From positions 62,001 through 126,000 of the forward strand of contig NZ_JAVSCK010000002.1 in assembly GCF_031932625.1 (NCBI RefSeq): a DNA stretch of 64,000 nt. Reading direction: 5' to 3'. A model generated the notes under the pieces. That model saw only the letters and a program-made list of their open reading frames with translations, searched no databases and had not been told where the DNA came from. The DNA is from Hwangdonia seohaensis (GTDB lineage: Bacteria; Bacteroidota; Bacteroidia; Flavobacteriales; Flavobacteriaceae). Of this stretch, positions 15,788-24,074 are shown in pieces; positions within the stretch are counted from its first letter, which is position 1, and every line of letters starts with the position of its first letter. The position numbers were made by a program, and so were the translations under genes.

Positions 15788-17695
15788 ATGAGTAAAATTA
15801 TTGGAATCGATTTAGGAACAACCAACTCTTGCGTTTCTGTTATGGAGGGTAACGACCCTGTTGTTATCCCAAACGCAGAAGGTAAACGCACGACACCATC
15901 GGTTATCGCTTTTGTTGAAGGCGGTGAGATTAAAGTTGGTGATCCTGCAAAAAGACAAGCGGTAACTAACCCTACAAAAACTGTTTATTCGATTAAACGT
16001 TTTATGGGTAATAAATATTCTGAATCTAAAAAAGAAGCAGAACGTGTACCATATAAAGTGGTAAAAGGTGATAACGATACACCACGAGTTGATATTGACG
16101 GACGTTTGTATACGCCTCAAGAATTATCGGCCATGATTCTTCAAAAAATGAAGAAAACAGCCGAGGATTATTTAGGCGCAACGGTAACCGAAGCGGTTAT
16201 TACCGTACCGGCTTATTTTAACGATGCACAACGTCAGGCTACCAAAGAAGCAGGTGAGATTGCAGGTTTAAAAGTTAGAAGAATTATTAACGAACCTACA
16301 GCTGCAGCTTTAGCTTACGGCATGGACAAAAAGAGTACAGACCAAAAAATTGCTGTATTTGATTTTGGTGGAGGAACACATGATGTATCCATTCTTGAAT
16401 TAGGTGATGGTGTTTTTGAAGTATTATCTACTGAAGGCGATACCCACTTAGGTGGTGATGATGTTGACGAAAAAATCATTAACTGGTTAGCTGATGAGTT
16501 TAAAGCAGAAGAGTCTTTGGATTTACGCAAAGACCCGATGTCTTTACAACGATTAAAAGAAGCAGCCGAAAAAGCGAAGATTGAATTATCATCTTCTGAG
16601 CAAACAGAAATTAACTTGCCATATATTACAGCAACAGCGAGTGGACCAAAGCACTTGGTGCGAACTTTAACACGTTCTAAATTTGAGCAATTAATTGACG
16701 ACTTGGTAAAACGTACTATCGAGCCTTGCCAATCTGCATTAAAAGCAGCTGGTTTATCAAAAGGAGATATCAACGAAGTTATTTTGGTTGGTGGTTCAAC
16801 ACGTATTCCTGCCGTACAAAAAGCCGTTGAGAAATTCTTCGGAAAAGTACCGAGCAAAGGTGTAAACCCAGACGAGGTGGTATCTTTAGGAGCTGGAATT
16901 CAAGGTGGTGTTTTATCAGGAGATGTTAAAGACGTATTGCTTTTGGATGTAACGCCTTTATCATTAGGTATTGAAACCATGGGTAATGTAATGACGAAGC
17001 TTATTGAAGCGAATACTACGATTCCTACCAAGAAATCGCAAGTGTTCTCTACAGCTGCCGATAATCAACCATCGGTTGAGATTCACGTATTACAAGGTGA
17101 GCGTGCTATGGCTGCCGACAACAAAACCATTGGACGTTTTCACTTAGATGGTATTCCACCTGCAAGACGTGGTACACCGCAAATTGAAGTGACTTTCGAT
17201 ATTGATGCAAACGGTATTATTCACGTTACTGCAACAGATAAAGCAACAAATAAAACCCAAGATATTCGTATTGAAGCATCTTCTGGTTTAACTGAAGAGG
17301 AAATCCAAAAAATGAAAGCAGATGCTGAAGCGAATGCTGAAGCTGATGCAAAAGCAGCGGAAAATGCTAAGAAATTAAACGAAGCAGATTCTATGATTTT
17401 CCAAACCGAAAAGCAATTGGAAGAGTTTGGCGATAAATTATCCGATGATAAAAAGAAGCCTATCGAAGATGCTTTGGAAGAGTTGAAAAAAGCTTACGAA
17501 ACTAAAGACATTGAGGTGATTACGCCAGCTTTAGACAAAATAAACGAAGCTTGGAAAGTAGCTAGCGAAGAAATGTACAAAGCACAAGCTGAAGCTCAAG
17601 GTGGCGGAGAAGCGCAACCCGGACCAGATGCCAGCCAAAACGGTCAAGCAGAAGGTAGCGATGTGGAAGATGTAGATTTTGAGGAAGTGAAGTAA
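15788..17695 (+). CDS. dnaK: Molecular chaperone DnaK (Hsp70)
   Basis: ATP-dependent chaperone that binds unfolded segments with DnaJ and GrpE. The 635-residue sequence has the phosphate-1 motif GIDLGTTNSC, the phosphate-2 motif VFDFGGGTHDVS (the common Bacteroidota DnaK variant), the substrate-binding domain from about 390 and a lid ending in the family tail VEDVDFEEVK. dnaJ and grpE are not in the window. No CIRCE (HrcA) inverted repeat is seen in the 100 bp upstream. A palindromic repeat and a permuted tRNA-like locus follow. Confidence 0.99.
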   Translation: MSKIIGIDLGTTNSCVSVMEGNDPVVIPNAEGKRTTPSVIAFVEGGEIKVGDPAKRQAVTNPTKTVYSIKRFMGNKYSESKKEAERVPYKVVKGDNDTPRVDIDGRLYTPQELSAMILQKMKKTAEDYLGATVTEAVITVPAYFNDAQRQATKEAGEIAGLKVRRIINEPTAAALAYGMDKKSTDQKIAVFDFGGGTHDVSILELGDGVFEVLSTEGDTHLGGDDVDEKIINWLADEFKAEESLDLRKDPMSLQRLKEAAEKAKIELSSSEQTEINLPYITATASGPKHLVRTLTRSKFEQLIDDLVKRTIEPCQSALKAAGLSKGDINEVILVGGSTRIPAVQKAVEKFFGKVPSKGVNPDEVVSLGAGIQGGVLSGDVKDVLLLDVTPLSLGIETMGNVMTKLIEANTTIPTKKSQVFSTAADNQPSVEIHVLQGERAMAADNKTIGRFHLDGIPPARRGTPQIEVTFDIDANGIIHVTATDKATNKTQDIRIEASSGLTEEEIQKMKADAEANAEADAKAAENAKKLNEADSMIFQTEKQLEEFGDKLSDDKKKPIEDALEELKKAYETKDIEVITPALDKINEAWKVASEEMYKAQAEAQGGGEAQPGPDASQNGQAEGSDVEDVDFEEVK

Positions 17696-17698
17696 GTT

Positions 17699-17722
17699 GT
17701 CATTCCTGCGAAGGCAGGAATC
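17699..17722. repeat. REP-like palindrome (GTCATTCCTGC family)
   Basis: GTCATTCCTGC, a 4-base loop GAAG's flank, and GCAGGAATC form a small hairpin just past the dnaK stop. The same palindrome occurs at 50092, 54296, 54386, 56673 and 56727. It is a common short intergenic repeat type and may act as a weak terminator or mRNA end-stabiliser. Confidence 0.8.
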
Positions 17723-17734
17723 TCATCAAAATAT

Positions 17735-17820
17735 TCTGTGTGCATGGGTTCGATTCCCATATTCTCCACAAGTAATTAATATTGGGGAATTAGCTTAGTG
17801 GAAGAGCAGCAGGTTGATAA
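17735..17820 (+). tRNA. tRNA-like locus with 3' half before 5' half (permuted or remnant)
   Basis: 17735-17770 reads like a tRNA 3' half: anticodon-stem strand TCTGT, variable loop GTGC, a perfect T arm (ATGGG-TTCGATT-CCCAT), acceptor strand ATTCTCC, then A and CA. After 13 bases, 17784-17820 reads like a 5' half: acceptor strand GGGGAAT, TA, D arm (GCTT-AGTGGAA-GAGC), A, anticodon-stem strand GCAGG and loop TTGATAA with anticodon GAT (Ile). The acceptor strands pair over 7 bp (one G-U) and the anticodon stem over 5 bp (two G-U). Nothing needed for a 71-nt tRNA is missing; only the order is reversed. It may be a circularly permuted tRNA-like gene or two fused tRNA remnants. Confidence 0.55.
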
Positions 17821-17824
17821 TAAT

Positions 17825-17859
17825 AAAAAACGCAATCATTAATTTGGTTGCGTTTTTTT
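17825..17859 (+). terminator. Intrinsic terminator behind the tRNA-like locus
   Basis: AAAAAACGCAA at 17825-17835 pairs with TTGCGTTTTTT at 17848-17858, followed by more T. It begins 5 bp after the tRNA-like 5' half and would end a transcript from dnaK through that locus. The longer open frame of the next gene starts inside this hairpin, which argues against that early start. Confidence 0.8.
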
Positions 17860-17977
17860 GTTTCTGAAAAATAGAACGTATAATTATGACCTTAAGTTCC
17901 GATGGCGTCCGAATCGAAGCAAAATGAATCAGAAAAAGCGTTTCTTTGTAAATTCAATCGTTATAATTAAAATTTTA

Positions 17978-19207
17978 ATGCCTTTTTCACCAAAAATAAA
18001 ATCAAATTACAAACCAAAACGTTTAGCCGTTAAGCTTAGCGCTAAAGGCGAACAGTTTGTTGTAAAAGGACATCCGTGGGTTTTTTCCAATAATATTGTA
18101 AAAATAAACGATGATGCCAAAACCGGGGATTTGGCCATCATTTTTGGTAAAAATAAAAACCGGGTTATAGGTTTGGGGTTGTATGATGCGCATTCGCCCA
18201 TTCGCATTAAGATGCTTTATAGCGAGCAGGAAAAGGTTCAAATCAATGCCGCTTTTTTTCAAGATAAAATTGAGGAAGCGTATGCGAAACGGCTTGGTTT
18301 ATTAAAAACAAATACGAATAGTTATCGTTTACTATTTGGTGAAAACGATGGGTTTCCGGGTTTAATAGCCGACGTTTATGCCACTGTATTGGTTGTTAAA
18401 ATTTATTCTGAGATTTGGCTGCCGTATTTAGATGCCATTATTCCGAGTTTGCAACAAACCTCGAAAGCTGAAACCGTTGTGCTTCGATTAAGCAGAGGTT
18501 TAGAGCAGTCTAAAAACCATCAATTTAAAAACGGCGATGTTGTTTTTGGAGCCTTGGAACATGATGTCGTTCAGTTTGTTGAACATGGTGTTAATTTTTC
18601 AGCTAACGTAATCAAAGGTCATAAAACCGGTTATTTTTTAGATCATCGCGCCAATAGAAAACAAGTGGGTATGTGGAGCAAAAACAAATCGGTTTTGGAT
18701 GTGTTTAGTTATGCTGGTGGGTTTTCGGTTCATGCACTGGCAAATGGCGCCAAAGAAGTAACCAGTTTGGATATTAGCAAACAAGCTTTGGAAATCGCCA
18801 TTGAAAACGGAAAATTAAACACTTACACCGGAACACATAAAACCATTGCTGATGATGCTTTTAAAGCGTTAAATGATCTTATAAAAAACAAAACAACTTT
18901 TGATGTTGTTGTTATCGATCCACCTAGTTTTGCCAAACAAGCTTCGGAAATTGCGCTAGCCAAAAAAAAATATGCGCAATTGGCAGCATTGGGTGAACAG
19001 CTTACAAGTAAAAACGGATTGTTGGTATTGGCATCGTGTTCGTCCCGTATCCAGGCACAGGTTTTTTACGATATTAACAATCAAGTGCTATTGGAAACCC
19101 AAAGAGCATTTAAGGTGCTTTTAAAAACACAGCACGATATCGATCATCCAATAGGTTTCCCCGAAGGCGCTTATCTTAAAACCGGCTATTATCGTTTTTT
19201 AGATTAG
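17978..19207 (+). CDS. Class I rRNA methyltransferase, RlmI-like
   Basis: A 409-residue SAM-dependent methyltransferase with an N-terminal PUA-type RNA-binding domain (GHPWVFSNNI region) and a C-terminal Rossmann fold: motif I DVFSYAGGFSVHAL, motif IV DPPSFA, and a conserved LASCSS strand. RlmI makes 5-methylcytosine at 23S rRNA position 1962; this homolog probably acts on 23S rRNA but the base is not proven. The frame is open back to 17858 inside a terminator, so the ATG at 17978 was chosen; it precedes the first conserved residues. Confidence 0.88.
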   Translation: MPFSPKIKSNYKPKRLAVKLSAKGEQFVVKGHPWVFSNNIVKINDDAKTGDLAIIFGKNKNRVIGLGLYDAHSPIRIKMLYSEQEKVQINAAFFQDKIEEAYAKRLGLLKTNTNSYRLLFGENDGFPGLIADVYATVLVVKIYSEIWLPYLDAIIPSLQQTSKAETVVLRLSRGLEQSKNHQFKNGDVVFGALEHDVVQFVEHGVNFSANVIKGHKTGYFLDHRANRKQVGMWSKNKSVLDVFSYAGGFSVHALANGAKEVTSLDISKQALEIAIENGKLNTYTGTHKTIADDAFKALNDLIKNKTTFDVVVIDPPSFAKQASEIALAKKKYAQLAALGEQLTSKNGLLVLASCSSRIQAQVFYDINNQVLLETQRAFKVLLKTQHDIDHPIGFPEGAYLKTGYYRFLD

Positions 19208-19218
19208 ATTTATCTTAA

Positions 19219-19251
19219 TTTGTTATGCGTGCATAATATTTATTATATTTG
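19219..19251 (+). promoter_or_regulatory. Bacteroidota-type promoter for the nitronate monooxygenase gene
   Basis: TTTG at 19219-19222 and TATATTTG at 19244-19251 are separated by 21 bp, matching the consensus TTTG-N(19-21)-TAnnTTTG used by the primary sigma factor in this phylum. The start codon lies 19 bp downstream. Confidence 0.7.
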
Positions 19252-19269
19252 CTCAAATCAATTTAAAAA

Positions 19270-20217
19270 ATGGCAACCAAACTCACACAACTTTTAAATA
19301 TTAAATACCCCATCATTCAAGCGCCCATGTTTTTGGTATCAAACGTGGCCATGGTTACTGAAGCCATGAAAGGCGGTATTGCAGGCTGTATTCCGGCACT
19401 TAATTATAGAACACTTGATGAATTACGAGCGGCTATAAAAGAATTGCATGCCAACAAAGTTGAAGGTGGTTCGTTTGGTTTTAATTTAATTGTAAACAAA
19501 TCGAATGTTAAATATAAAGATCAGTTACGCGTAATTTGTGAAGAAGGTTGCGATTTTATAATAACCTCGTTAGGCAGTCCGGAAGAAACCATTATCCAAG
19601 CACATAAAGCTGGTATCAAAGTGTTTTGCGATGTGGTGGATTTAAAGTTCGCCAAAAAAGTTGAAGACTTAGGTGCCGATGCTGTTATAGCTGTGAACAA
19701 CAAAGCCGGTGGCCATAGAGGTGGTAAATCGCCTGAAGATTTGATTAAGCAATTGGTGTCTAATTGCAACATTCCCATAATTTCTGCCGGTGGCGTAGGT
19801 TGTAAAGCAGATGTTGATAAGATGTTGAGTTACGGCGCAGCGGGTGTATCGGTGGGCAGTCCGTTTATTGCATCAACCGAAGCCAGTGTTACCGAAGAAT
19901 ACAAACAAGCTTGTGTAGATTACGGCGCTGACGACATTGTGGTGACCGAACGTATTTCGGGCACGCCGTGTACAGTTATCAATACACCTTATGTCCAAAA
20001 AATAGGTACTAAGGCCACATGGATTGAAAATTTACTCAATAAGAATAAAAAGCTCAAAAAATGGGTGAAGATGATTCGTTTCTCCATTGGGATGAATGCC
20101 ACAAAAAATGCAGCAACCAAGGCGACTTACAAAACAGTTTGGGTGGCAGGTCCAAGTATTGAGCACACCACAGAAATTTTACCCACCAAAGCTATTATTG
20201 AACGTTTGGTTGTTTAA
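19270..20217 (+). CDS. Nitronate monooxygenase / 2-nitropropane dioxygenase family flavoprotein
   Basis: A 315-residue FMN-dependent TIM-barrel enzyme. Typical features are an N-terminal IKYPIIQAPMF, the FNLIVNKS strand, the NKAGGHRGG segment (glycine-rich phosphate and active-site region with His) and the ISAGGVG and GAAGVSVGSPF phosphate-binding loops. Family members oxidise nitronates such as propionate-3-nitronate or act as NADH:quinone reductases; which applies here is unknown. It has its own promoter and is followed by a membrane-anchored protein gene. Confidence 0.9.
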   Translation: MATKLTQLLNIKYPIIQAPMFLVSNVAMVTEAMKGGIAGCIPALNYRTLDELRAAIKELHANKVEGGSFGFNLIVNKSNVKYKDQLRVICEEGCDFIITSLGSPEETIIQAHKAGIKVFCDVVDLKFAKKVEDLGADAVIAVNNKAGGHRGGKSPEDLIKQLVSNCNIPIISAGGVGCKADVDKMLSYGAAGVSVGSPFIASTEASVTEEYKQACVDYGADDIVVTERISGTPCTVINTPYVQKIGTKATWIENLLNKNKKLKKWVKMIRFSIGMNATKNAATKATYKTVWVAGPSIEHTTEILPTKAIIERLVV

Positions 20218-20278
20218 TTAAACATGAAACAGGTTGTGAGTTATAGTGTTTGAGGTAATAAATTCTTAAATTGCTGTA

Positions 20279-21556
20279 ATGAAAAAGTTTTTATTATTCC
20301 TATTACTGTTTTTAATACTTGCCATTGGTTTAATATATTGGTCTGTTTCCAGTACAGACAAAGAGTTTGAGCGCGGACATCTTATAAATATCGATAACGT
20401 AGAGTCGATAAATTTTAAAGATTACGATTCGGTTCGTATCGCAGCAAGCATGCTATACGAGGGTGAAACCATTAAAAAACTCATTCAAGGCGAACAATAT
20501 AGAGAGGCATGGGCAACACCAATAAAAGCACCGGTTGTTTATCTAGATACGCTTTTTGGAGGGATGAGCATAATTAAAGAAGGTGGCGGTAAACAAACAC
20601 ACTCGTTAAAGCTCAAGGCACCAAGTGGAATTGTTTACACTTTACGAAGCGTTAATAAGGATCCACAGCCTTTAATCCCCGAGTTTTTAAGAACCCTAGG
20701 CCTCGAAAATATAGTTGTTGATGGTATTTCAGCACAGCATCCTTATGGTGCTATACTAGCGGCAGAACTGGCCGAATCATCAAAAGTACTGCACACACAT
20801 CCCAAGTTGGTTTTTATTCCCAAGCAAAAATTATTGGGTGATTTTAATGATAAATTTGGAAATCGATTGTTTTTGTTGGAATACGAATCGGACAGCAAAA
20901 AAAATTGGACTGCACTTGAAAATATCATTGAAATTTTGGATACTGAAGACTTGCAAGAACTTAAACGCAATCATCCAGAAACAGTAAGCATAGATAAAAA
21001 TGCATTGGTGCGCTCGCGCTTATTCGATTTTTTAATTGGTGATTGGGATAGGCACACAAAACAATGGGGTTGGGCGATTCAAAAAAACAACAATCAATAT
21101 ACGGGCATACCAATTGCAGCAGACCGTGATAATGCTTTTTTTAATATTGAAGGAGTTATTCCGTCGTTAATTGCTAATAAAAATATAGAACCCATGTTGC
21201 GACCATTTGAAAAAGATATAGATTTTTTACCTGGTCTTGTTTACCCCTTTGACAGATATTTTCTGCTTAATACACCGGAATCTATTTTTATAGGAGAAGC
21301 CAAGTTTTTACAGAAAAAATTAACGGATAAAACCATTGAATCCGCTTTGCATGTTTGGGACAAAGCCATTGCCAACCGTGATGGAGAGGAGATTGTTGAA
21401 AAAATTAAAAGCCGAAGGGACAACCTTGTGCAGTATGCCATTGAATTTAAAAAAGTAATTGATGAACGAGGTAAACTCCATGAGGCATTAAAAGGTTCGG
21501 AGGATATAGATTTACCAGACTCATTAATAGCGTGTTTTGAATGTTATAGTGAATGA
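20279..21556 (+). CDS. Membrane-anchored protein with HipA/FAM20-like kinase-fold signature
   Basis: A 425-residue protein with a hydrophobic N-terminal segment (3-22) and a large domain predicted to lie outside the cytoplasm. GDWDRH (254-259) followed by ADRDN (281-285) resembles the catalytic loop and metal-binding Asp of atypical kinases such as HipA and FAM20C; an upstream IKEGGGKQTHSLKLK region (99-113) could be the nucleotide-binding part. Similar GDWDRH segments occur, from memory, in Bacteroidota phosphoesterase/outer-membrane-protein hybrids. Activity and substrate are unknown. No neighbour explains it. Confidence 0.7.
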   Translation: MKKFLLFLLLFLILAIGLIYWSVSSTDKEFERGHLINIDNVESINFKDYDSVRIAASMLYEGETIKKLIQGEQYREAWATPIKAPVVYLDTLFGGMSIIKEGGGKQTHSLKLKAPSGIVYTLRSVNKDPQPLIPEFLRTLGLENIVVDGISAQHPYGAILAAELAESSKVLHTHPKLVFIPKQKLLGDFNDKFGNRLFLLEYESDSKKNWTALENIIEILDTEDLQELKRNHPETVSIDKNALVRSRLFDFLIGDWDRHTKQWGWAIQKNNNQYTGIPIAADRDNAFFNIEGVIPSLIANKNIEPMLRPFEKDIDFLPGLVYPFDRYFLLNTPESIFIGEAKFLQKKLTDKTIESALHVWDKAIANRDGEEIVEKIKSRRDNLVQYAIEFKKVIDERGKLHEALKGSEDIDLPDSLIACFECYSE

Positions 21557-21627
21557 GTTTTGTTGTTTTACCAAAAATGCCAATATTAAAATGGACTTTA
21601 ATCAAGAGCTACACTTGGCAAATAAGC

Positions 21628-21732
21628 GCGTTAAGGATTGCAGTGGCATCCTTTTTTGAGTGCGCGAAAAAAAGATATAACGGAAAGCCTGACCCCACTT
21701 GCCCTGAGCAGAGTCGAAGGGTGGGGTAACGC
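21628..21732. repeat. Dispersed structured repeat, copy 2
   Basis: 105 bp with terminal arms GCGTTA (21628-21633) and TAACGC (21727-21732). Conserved boxes are AAGGATTGCAGTGG and ACGGAAAGCCTGACC. The inner arm pairs ATCCTTTTTT with AAAAAAAGAT, and the third arm pairs CCCCAC with GTGGGG and CCCT with AGGG around a GAGCAGAGTCGA loop. It lies just after the kinase-fold gene. Copies at 15311 and 50158. Confidence 0.8.
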
Positions 21733-21763
21733 CATAATATTGAAATGCATTCAGCTAAAATCA

Positions 21764-21799
21764 GCATAAAAAAAAGCCCAATCGAAAGATTGGGCTTTT
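21764..21799 (-). terminator. Intrinsic terminator of the OmpA-family gene
   Basis: GCCCAATC-GAAA-GATTGGGC forms a perfect 8-bp stem, extended by A/T pairs. On the minus strand it is followed by a long T run (21764-21775). It lies 21 bp past the stop of the OmpA-type gene and before the repeat copy. Confidence 0.88.
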
Positions 21800-21820
21800 A
21801 AAATTATAATTGAGAGCTAA

Positions 21821-22660
21821 TTAGTTTCCACCAGCTTCTAGGTTTTTCATTTCCTTTTCAATCATTTCGTAGAACTGATCGATTTTAGGTAGCACAACAA
21901 CACGTGTACGTCTGTTTGTTGCTCTGTTTTCAGCAGTATCGTTATCAACTAAAGGCACGTAATGGCTACGTCCGGCTGCGATTAATTGTCCTGGGTTTAC
22001 ACCAAGATCCTGTAACTCACGAACAATTGATGTAGCGCGCTTAACACTTAAATCCCAGTTGTCTAACAACACACCTTTTTGGAACGATCGGCTATCGGTA
22101 TGACCTTCGATCATTGCTTCAAATTCTGGTTTGCTGTTTATAACTTTAGCCACTTTGGCTAAAACTTCTTTGGCTCTAGGAGTTACGTTGTAGCTTGCGG
22201 TTTTAAACAATAGTTTATCGGCAATTGAAATAAATACAACACCTTTTTCTACGTTTACCTCAATATCCGGATCGTTAATACCAACCTCACGTTTAAGGCT
22301 AGTTACCAATGCCAATGTTACGCTGTCTTTTTTGGTAAGCGCATCTTGTAAACGCGTTATTTTTAGTTCTTTTTCTTTTATGCTTTCAAGTGTTTTTTCA
22401 ATGCTACTTGCACCTTTGGCAGATAATATTTGTAGGTTGTCGTTGCTTTTACGCAAATCTGCAATTTGCTCTTCTAAAGCGGTTGCTCTTGCTGTTACAG
22501 CTGCTTTGTCTGCTAAACAAGAGTTTAGTTTAACGGTTGCAGAATTTAACAAATCCTGAGTTTCTTTTTGTTTTGCTTGTAAGTCGGTAAATTGTTTTTT
22601 TGATACACATGAGCTTAATAAAAAAATAGTTGCTAAGCTAAGTAATAAAACTTTTTTCAT
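21821..22660 (-). CDS. OmpA-family outer-membrane lipoprotein
   Basis: A 279-residue lipoprotein: signal peptide with lipobox LLSSC (Cys18), a coiled-coil region (about 22-115), then an OmpA C-terminal peptidoglycan-binding domain (about 150-265) with IEGHTDSRSF and the tail ENRATNRRTRVV. It likely tethers the outer membrane to the wall. Similar coiled-coil OmpA lipoproteins occur next to cell-envelope genes in this family. It has its own terminator; a -7 element TACTTTTG lies 41 bp upstream. Confidence 0.93.
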   Translation of the reverse strand: MKKVLLLSLATIFLLSSCVSKKQFTDLQAKQKETQDLLNSATVKLNSCLADKAAVTARATALEEQIADLRKSNDNLQILSAKGASSIEKTLESIKEKELKITRLQDALTKKDSVTLALVTSLKREVGINDPDIEVNVEKGVVFISIADKLLFKTASYNVTPRAKEVLAKVAKVINSKPEFEAMIEGHTDSRSFQKGVLLDNWDLSVKRATSIVRELQDLGVNPGQLIAAGRSHYVPLVDNDTAENRATNRRTRVVVLPKIDQFYEMIEKEMKNLEAGGN

Positions 22661-22700
22661 AATTATTAAATGGATTAAAATTTCTGTTTTTGTTGATACG

Positions 22701-22708
22701 CAAAAGTA
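22701..22708 (-). promoter_or_regulatory. Candidate -7 element for the OmpA-family gene
   Basis: On the minus strand this reads TACTTTTG, a match to TAnnTTTG, 41 bp ahead of the start codon. A clear TTTG at the usual 19-21 bp spacing upstream is not visible, so the call is tentative. Confidence 0.4.
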
Positions 22709-22758
22709 TGAAAAAAACTCCTGATTAAGGCATTGTTAACAAAACTTTTACTACCCTT

Positions 22759-23748
22759 TCATAAACTTTTATAAAGGGTATTTTTATTTACGAAATATGC
22801 AAATACTATGGATGTTTTTTGATAATATTTTATGGTTTGATTTAGTGTTTTTCGCTGTTTGAGTAAATAGGGTAAATGCGCGTAAAAACCAACATGCGCT
22901 TTAATAATGGCTAAAATATGTTTAAACTTTAATTCGAATAAAAATTTTACGCCTGCAACGCCATCTAGAATTAATCGGGCAAGTATTAAAAAGAAAAGGT
23001 TGCCCTTAGCGTTTTTTGTTACGGCGAATAAACTGTTTCTGAAATTTAAAAAAGTTTTTTTCGGATGGGTATTGCTTAAAGTGGCACCGCCCACATGAAA
23101 AATTGTTGAGCTGCCAACATATTTTACCTTGTATCCCAAATTATTGGCGCGCCAGCATAAATCTATTTCTTCCATGTGTGCAAAAAAGGCTTCATCAAAT
23201 CCGTTTAAGGTATTAAAAACCTCTTTTCTGATAAACAAGCAGGCACCCGATGCCCAAAAAACCTCAGTGGTATCGTTATATTGTCCGTTGTCTTTTTCAA
23301 GGGTGTTAAATATGCGTCCGCGACAATACGGATACCCAAATTTGTCGATAAAACCACCGGCTGCTCCGGCGTATTCAAAATAATCCCTTTTGTTGTAATC
23401 TAAAATTTTAGGCTGGATTATCGCGGTATTTTCTTCAGCATTAAACGTATCTATAATAGGAGTGAGCCATTTTTTGGTCACTTCCACATCACTGTTCAAC
23501 AAACAAAACACATCAGCTTCAATATTTTTTAACGCTTCATTGTACCCTTTGGCATAACCGCCGTTTTCTTTATTTTGAATGATTTTAATTGTAGGGAAAG
23601 TGGTTTTGATGAATGCGACAGAGTCATCGGTCGAGGCATTATCGGCTACATAAATTTCAGCTTCGTTTGAATGCTGAATGACCGATGGCAAAAATTGCTC
23701 CAACAATTTTTTTCCGTTCCAGTTTAATATGACGATGGCTGTTTTCAT
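22759..23748 (-). CDS. Glycosyltransferase family 2
   Basis: A 329-residue GT-A fold enzyme similar to rhamnosyltransferase-like GT2 members. The N-terminus AIVILNWNG, D36 in VADNAST, the NSDVEV motif (85-90) in place of a classical DxD, and the EIDLCWR segment are typical. A hydrophobic C-terminal stretch suggests membrane association. It is the first convergent partner of a minus-strand set with the barstar and HsdR-N genes, though the joint function is unclear. Acceptor unknown. Confidence 0.9.
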   Translation of the reverse strand: MKTAIVILNWNGKKLLEQFLPSVIQHSNEAEIYVADNASTDDSVAFIKTTFPTIKIIQNKENGGYAKGYNEALKNIEADVFCLLNSDVEVTKKWLTPIIDTFNAEENTAIIQPKILDYNKRDYFEYAGAAGGFIDKFGYPYCRGRIFNTLEKDNGQYNDTTEVFWASGACLFIRKEVFNTLNGFDEAFFAHMEEIDLCWRANNLGYKVKYVGSSTIFHVGGATLSNTHPKKTFLNFRNSLFAVTKNAKGNLFFLILARLILDGVAGVKFLFELKFKHILAIIKAHVGFYAHLPYLLKQRKTLNQTIKYYQKTSIVFAYFVNKNTLYKSL

Positions 23749-24045
23749 TTAATTAACCTTAATGAATGTAATATTTTCACTTTCATCAATAATTTCCAAT
23801 ACTCTATTTAAAAAAGCTTGACTAAGGTATTCTTCACTTTTTTTGAAGTTTTTCCACTTCAATATTATTTTTTCATCACAGTCAAAACGACCGAATCCAC
23901 CACGAAGAACATCATTAAAAGCATTTAAATTTCTTCCAATTTTCCATGTCAAACCAAAAGTGAGTTGCTTTTCTACTTGATTGTAAAAACTTTTTTCACT
24001 TTTGATACTACTCCCGTTTAAAATATATTCTGACTTTGTTTTCAT
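23749..24045 (-). CDS. Barstar-family ribonuclease inhibitor
   Basis: A 98-residue protein of the barstar family. The core GRNLNAFNDVLRGG (37-50) aligns with the barnase-binding loop of barstar; D45 matches the key Asp39, while N41 replaces Asp35. A two-strand, four-helix pattern and length fit. No barnase-like toxin is in the window, so this is an orphan inhibitor. Its ATG lies 13 bp after the stop of the HsdR-N gene, and its stop abuts the glycosyltransferase start, so the three may be one transcript. Confidence 0.8.
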   Translation of the reverse strand: MKTKSEYILNGSSIKSEKSFYNQVEKQLTFGLTWKIGRNLNAFNDVLRGGFGRFDCDEKIILKWKNFKKSEEYLSQAFLNRVLEIIDESENITFIKVN

Positions 24046-24074
24046 TGACTGTGGCTGTTTACCGCGACTGCTTA
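24045..24074. repeat. Dispersed GACTG-type repeat at a gene junction
   Basis: The sequence TGACTGTGGCTGTTTACC and GCGACTGCTTAC resembles the TACTGCGACTGCG family at 10511 and 15205. It covers the 13-bp gap between the barstar and HsdR-N genes and the last codons of the latter. Confidence 0.4.

Noticed and set aside
16315..16857. 180-codon minus-strand frame
   Set aside because: Antisense shadow of dnaK.
17735..17820. tmRNA (two-piece, permuted ssrA)
   Set aside because: The 5' half has a D arm with a normal 4-bp stem and a plain anticodon loop; there is no tag-peptide frame between the halves, which are only 13 bp apart.
17858..17977. Forty-codon N-terminal extension of the RlmI-like methyltransferase
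   Set aside because: It begins inside a terminator hairpin and lacks family residues; ATG at 17978 fits better.
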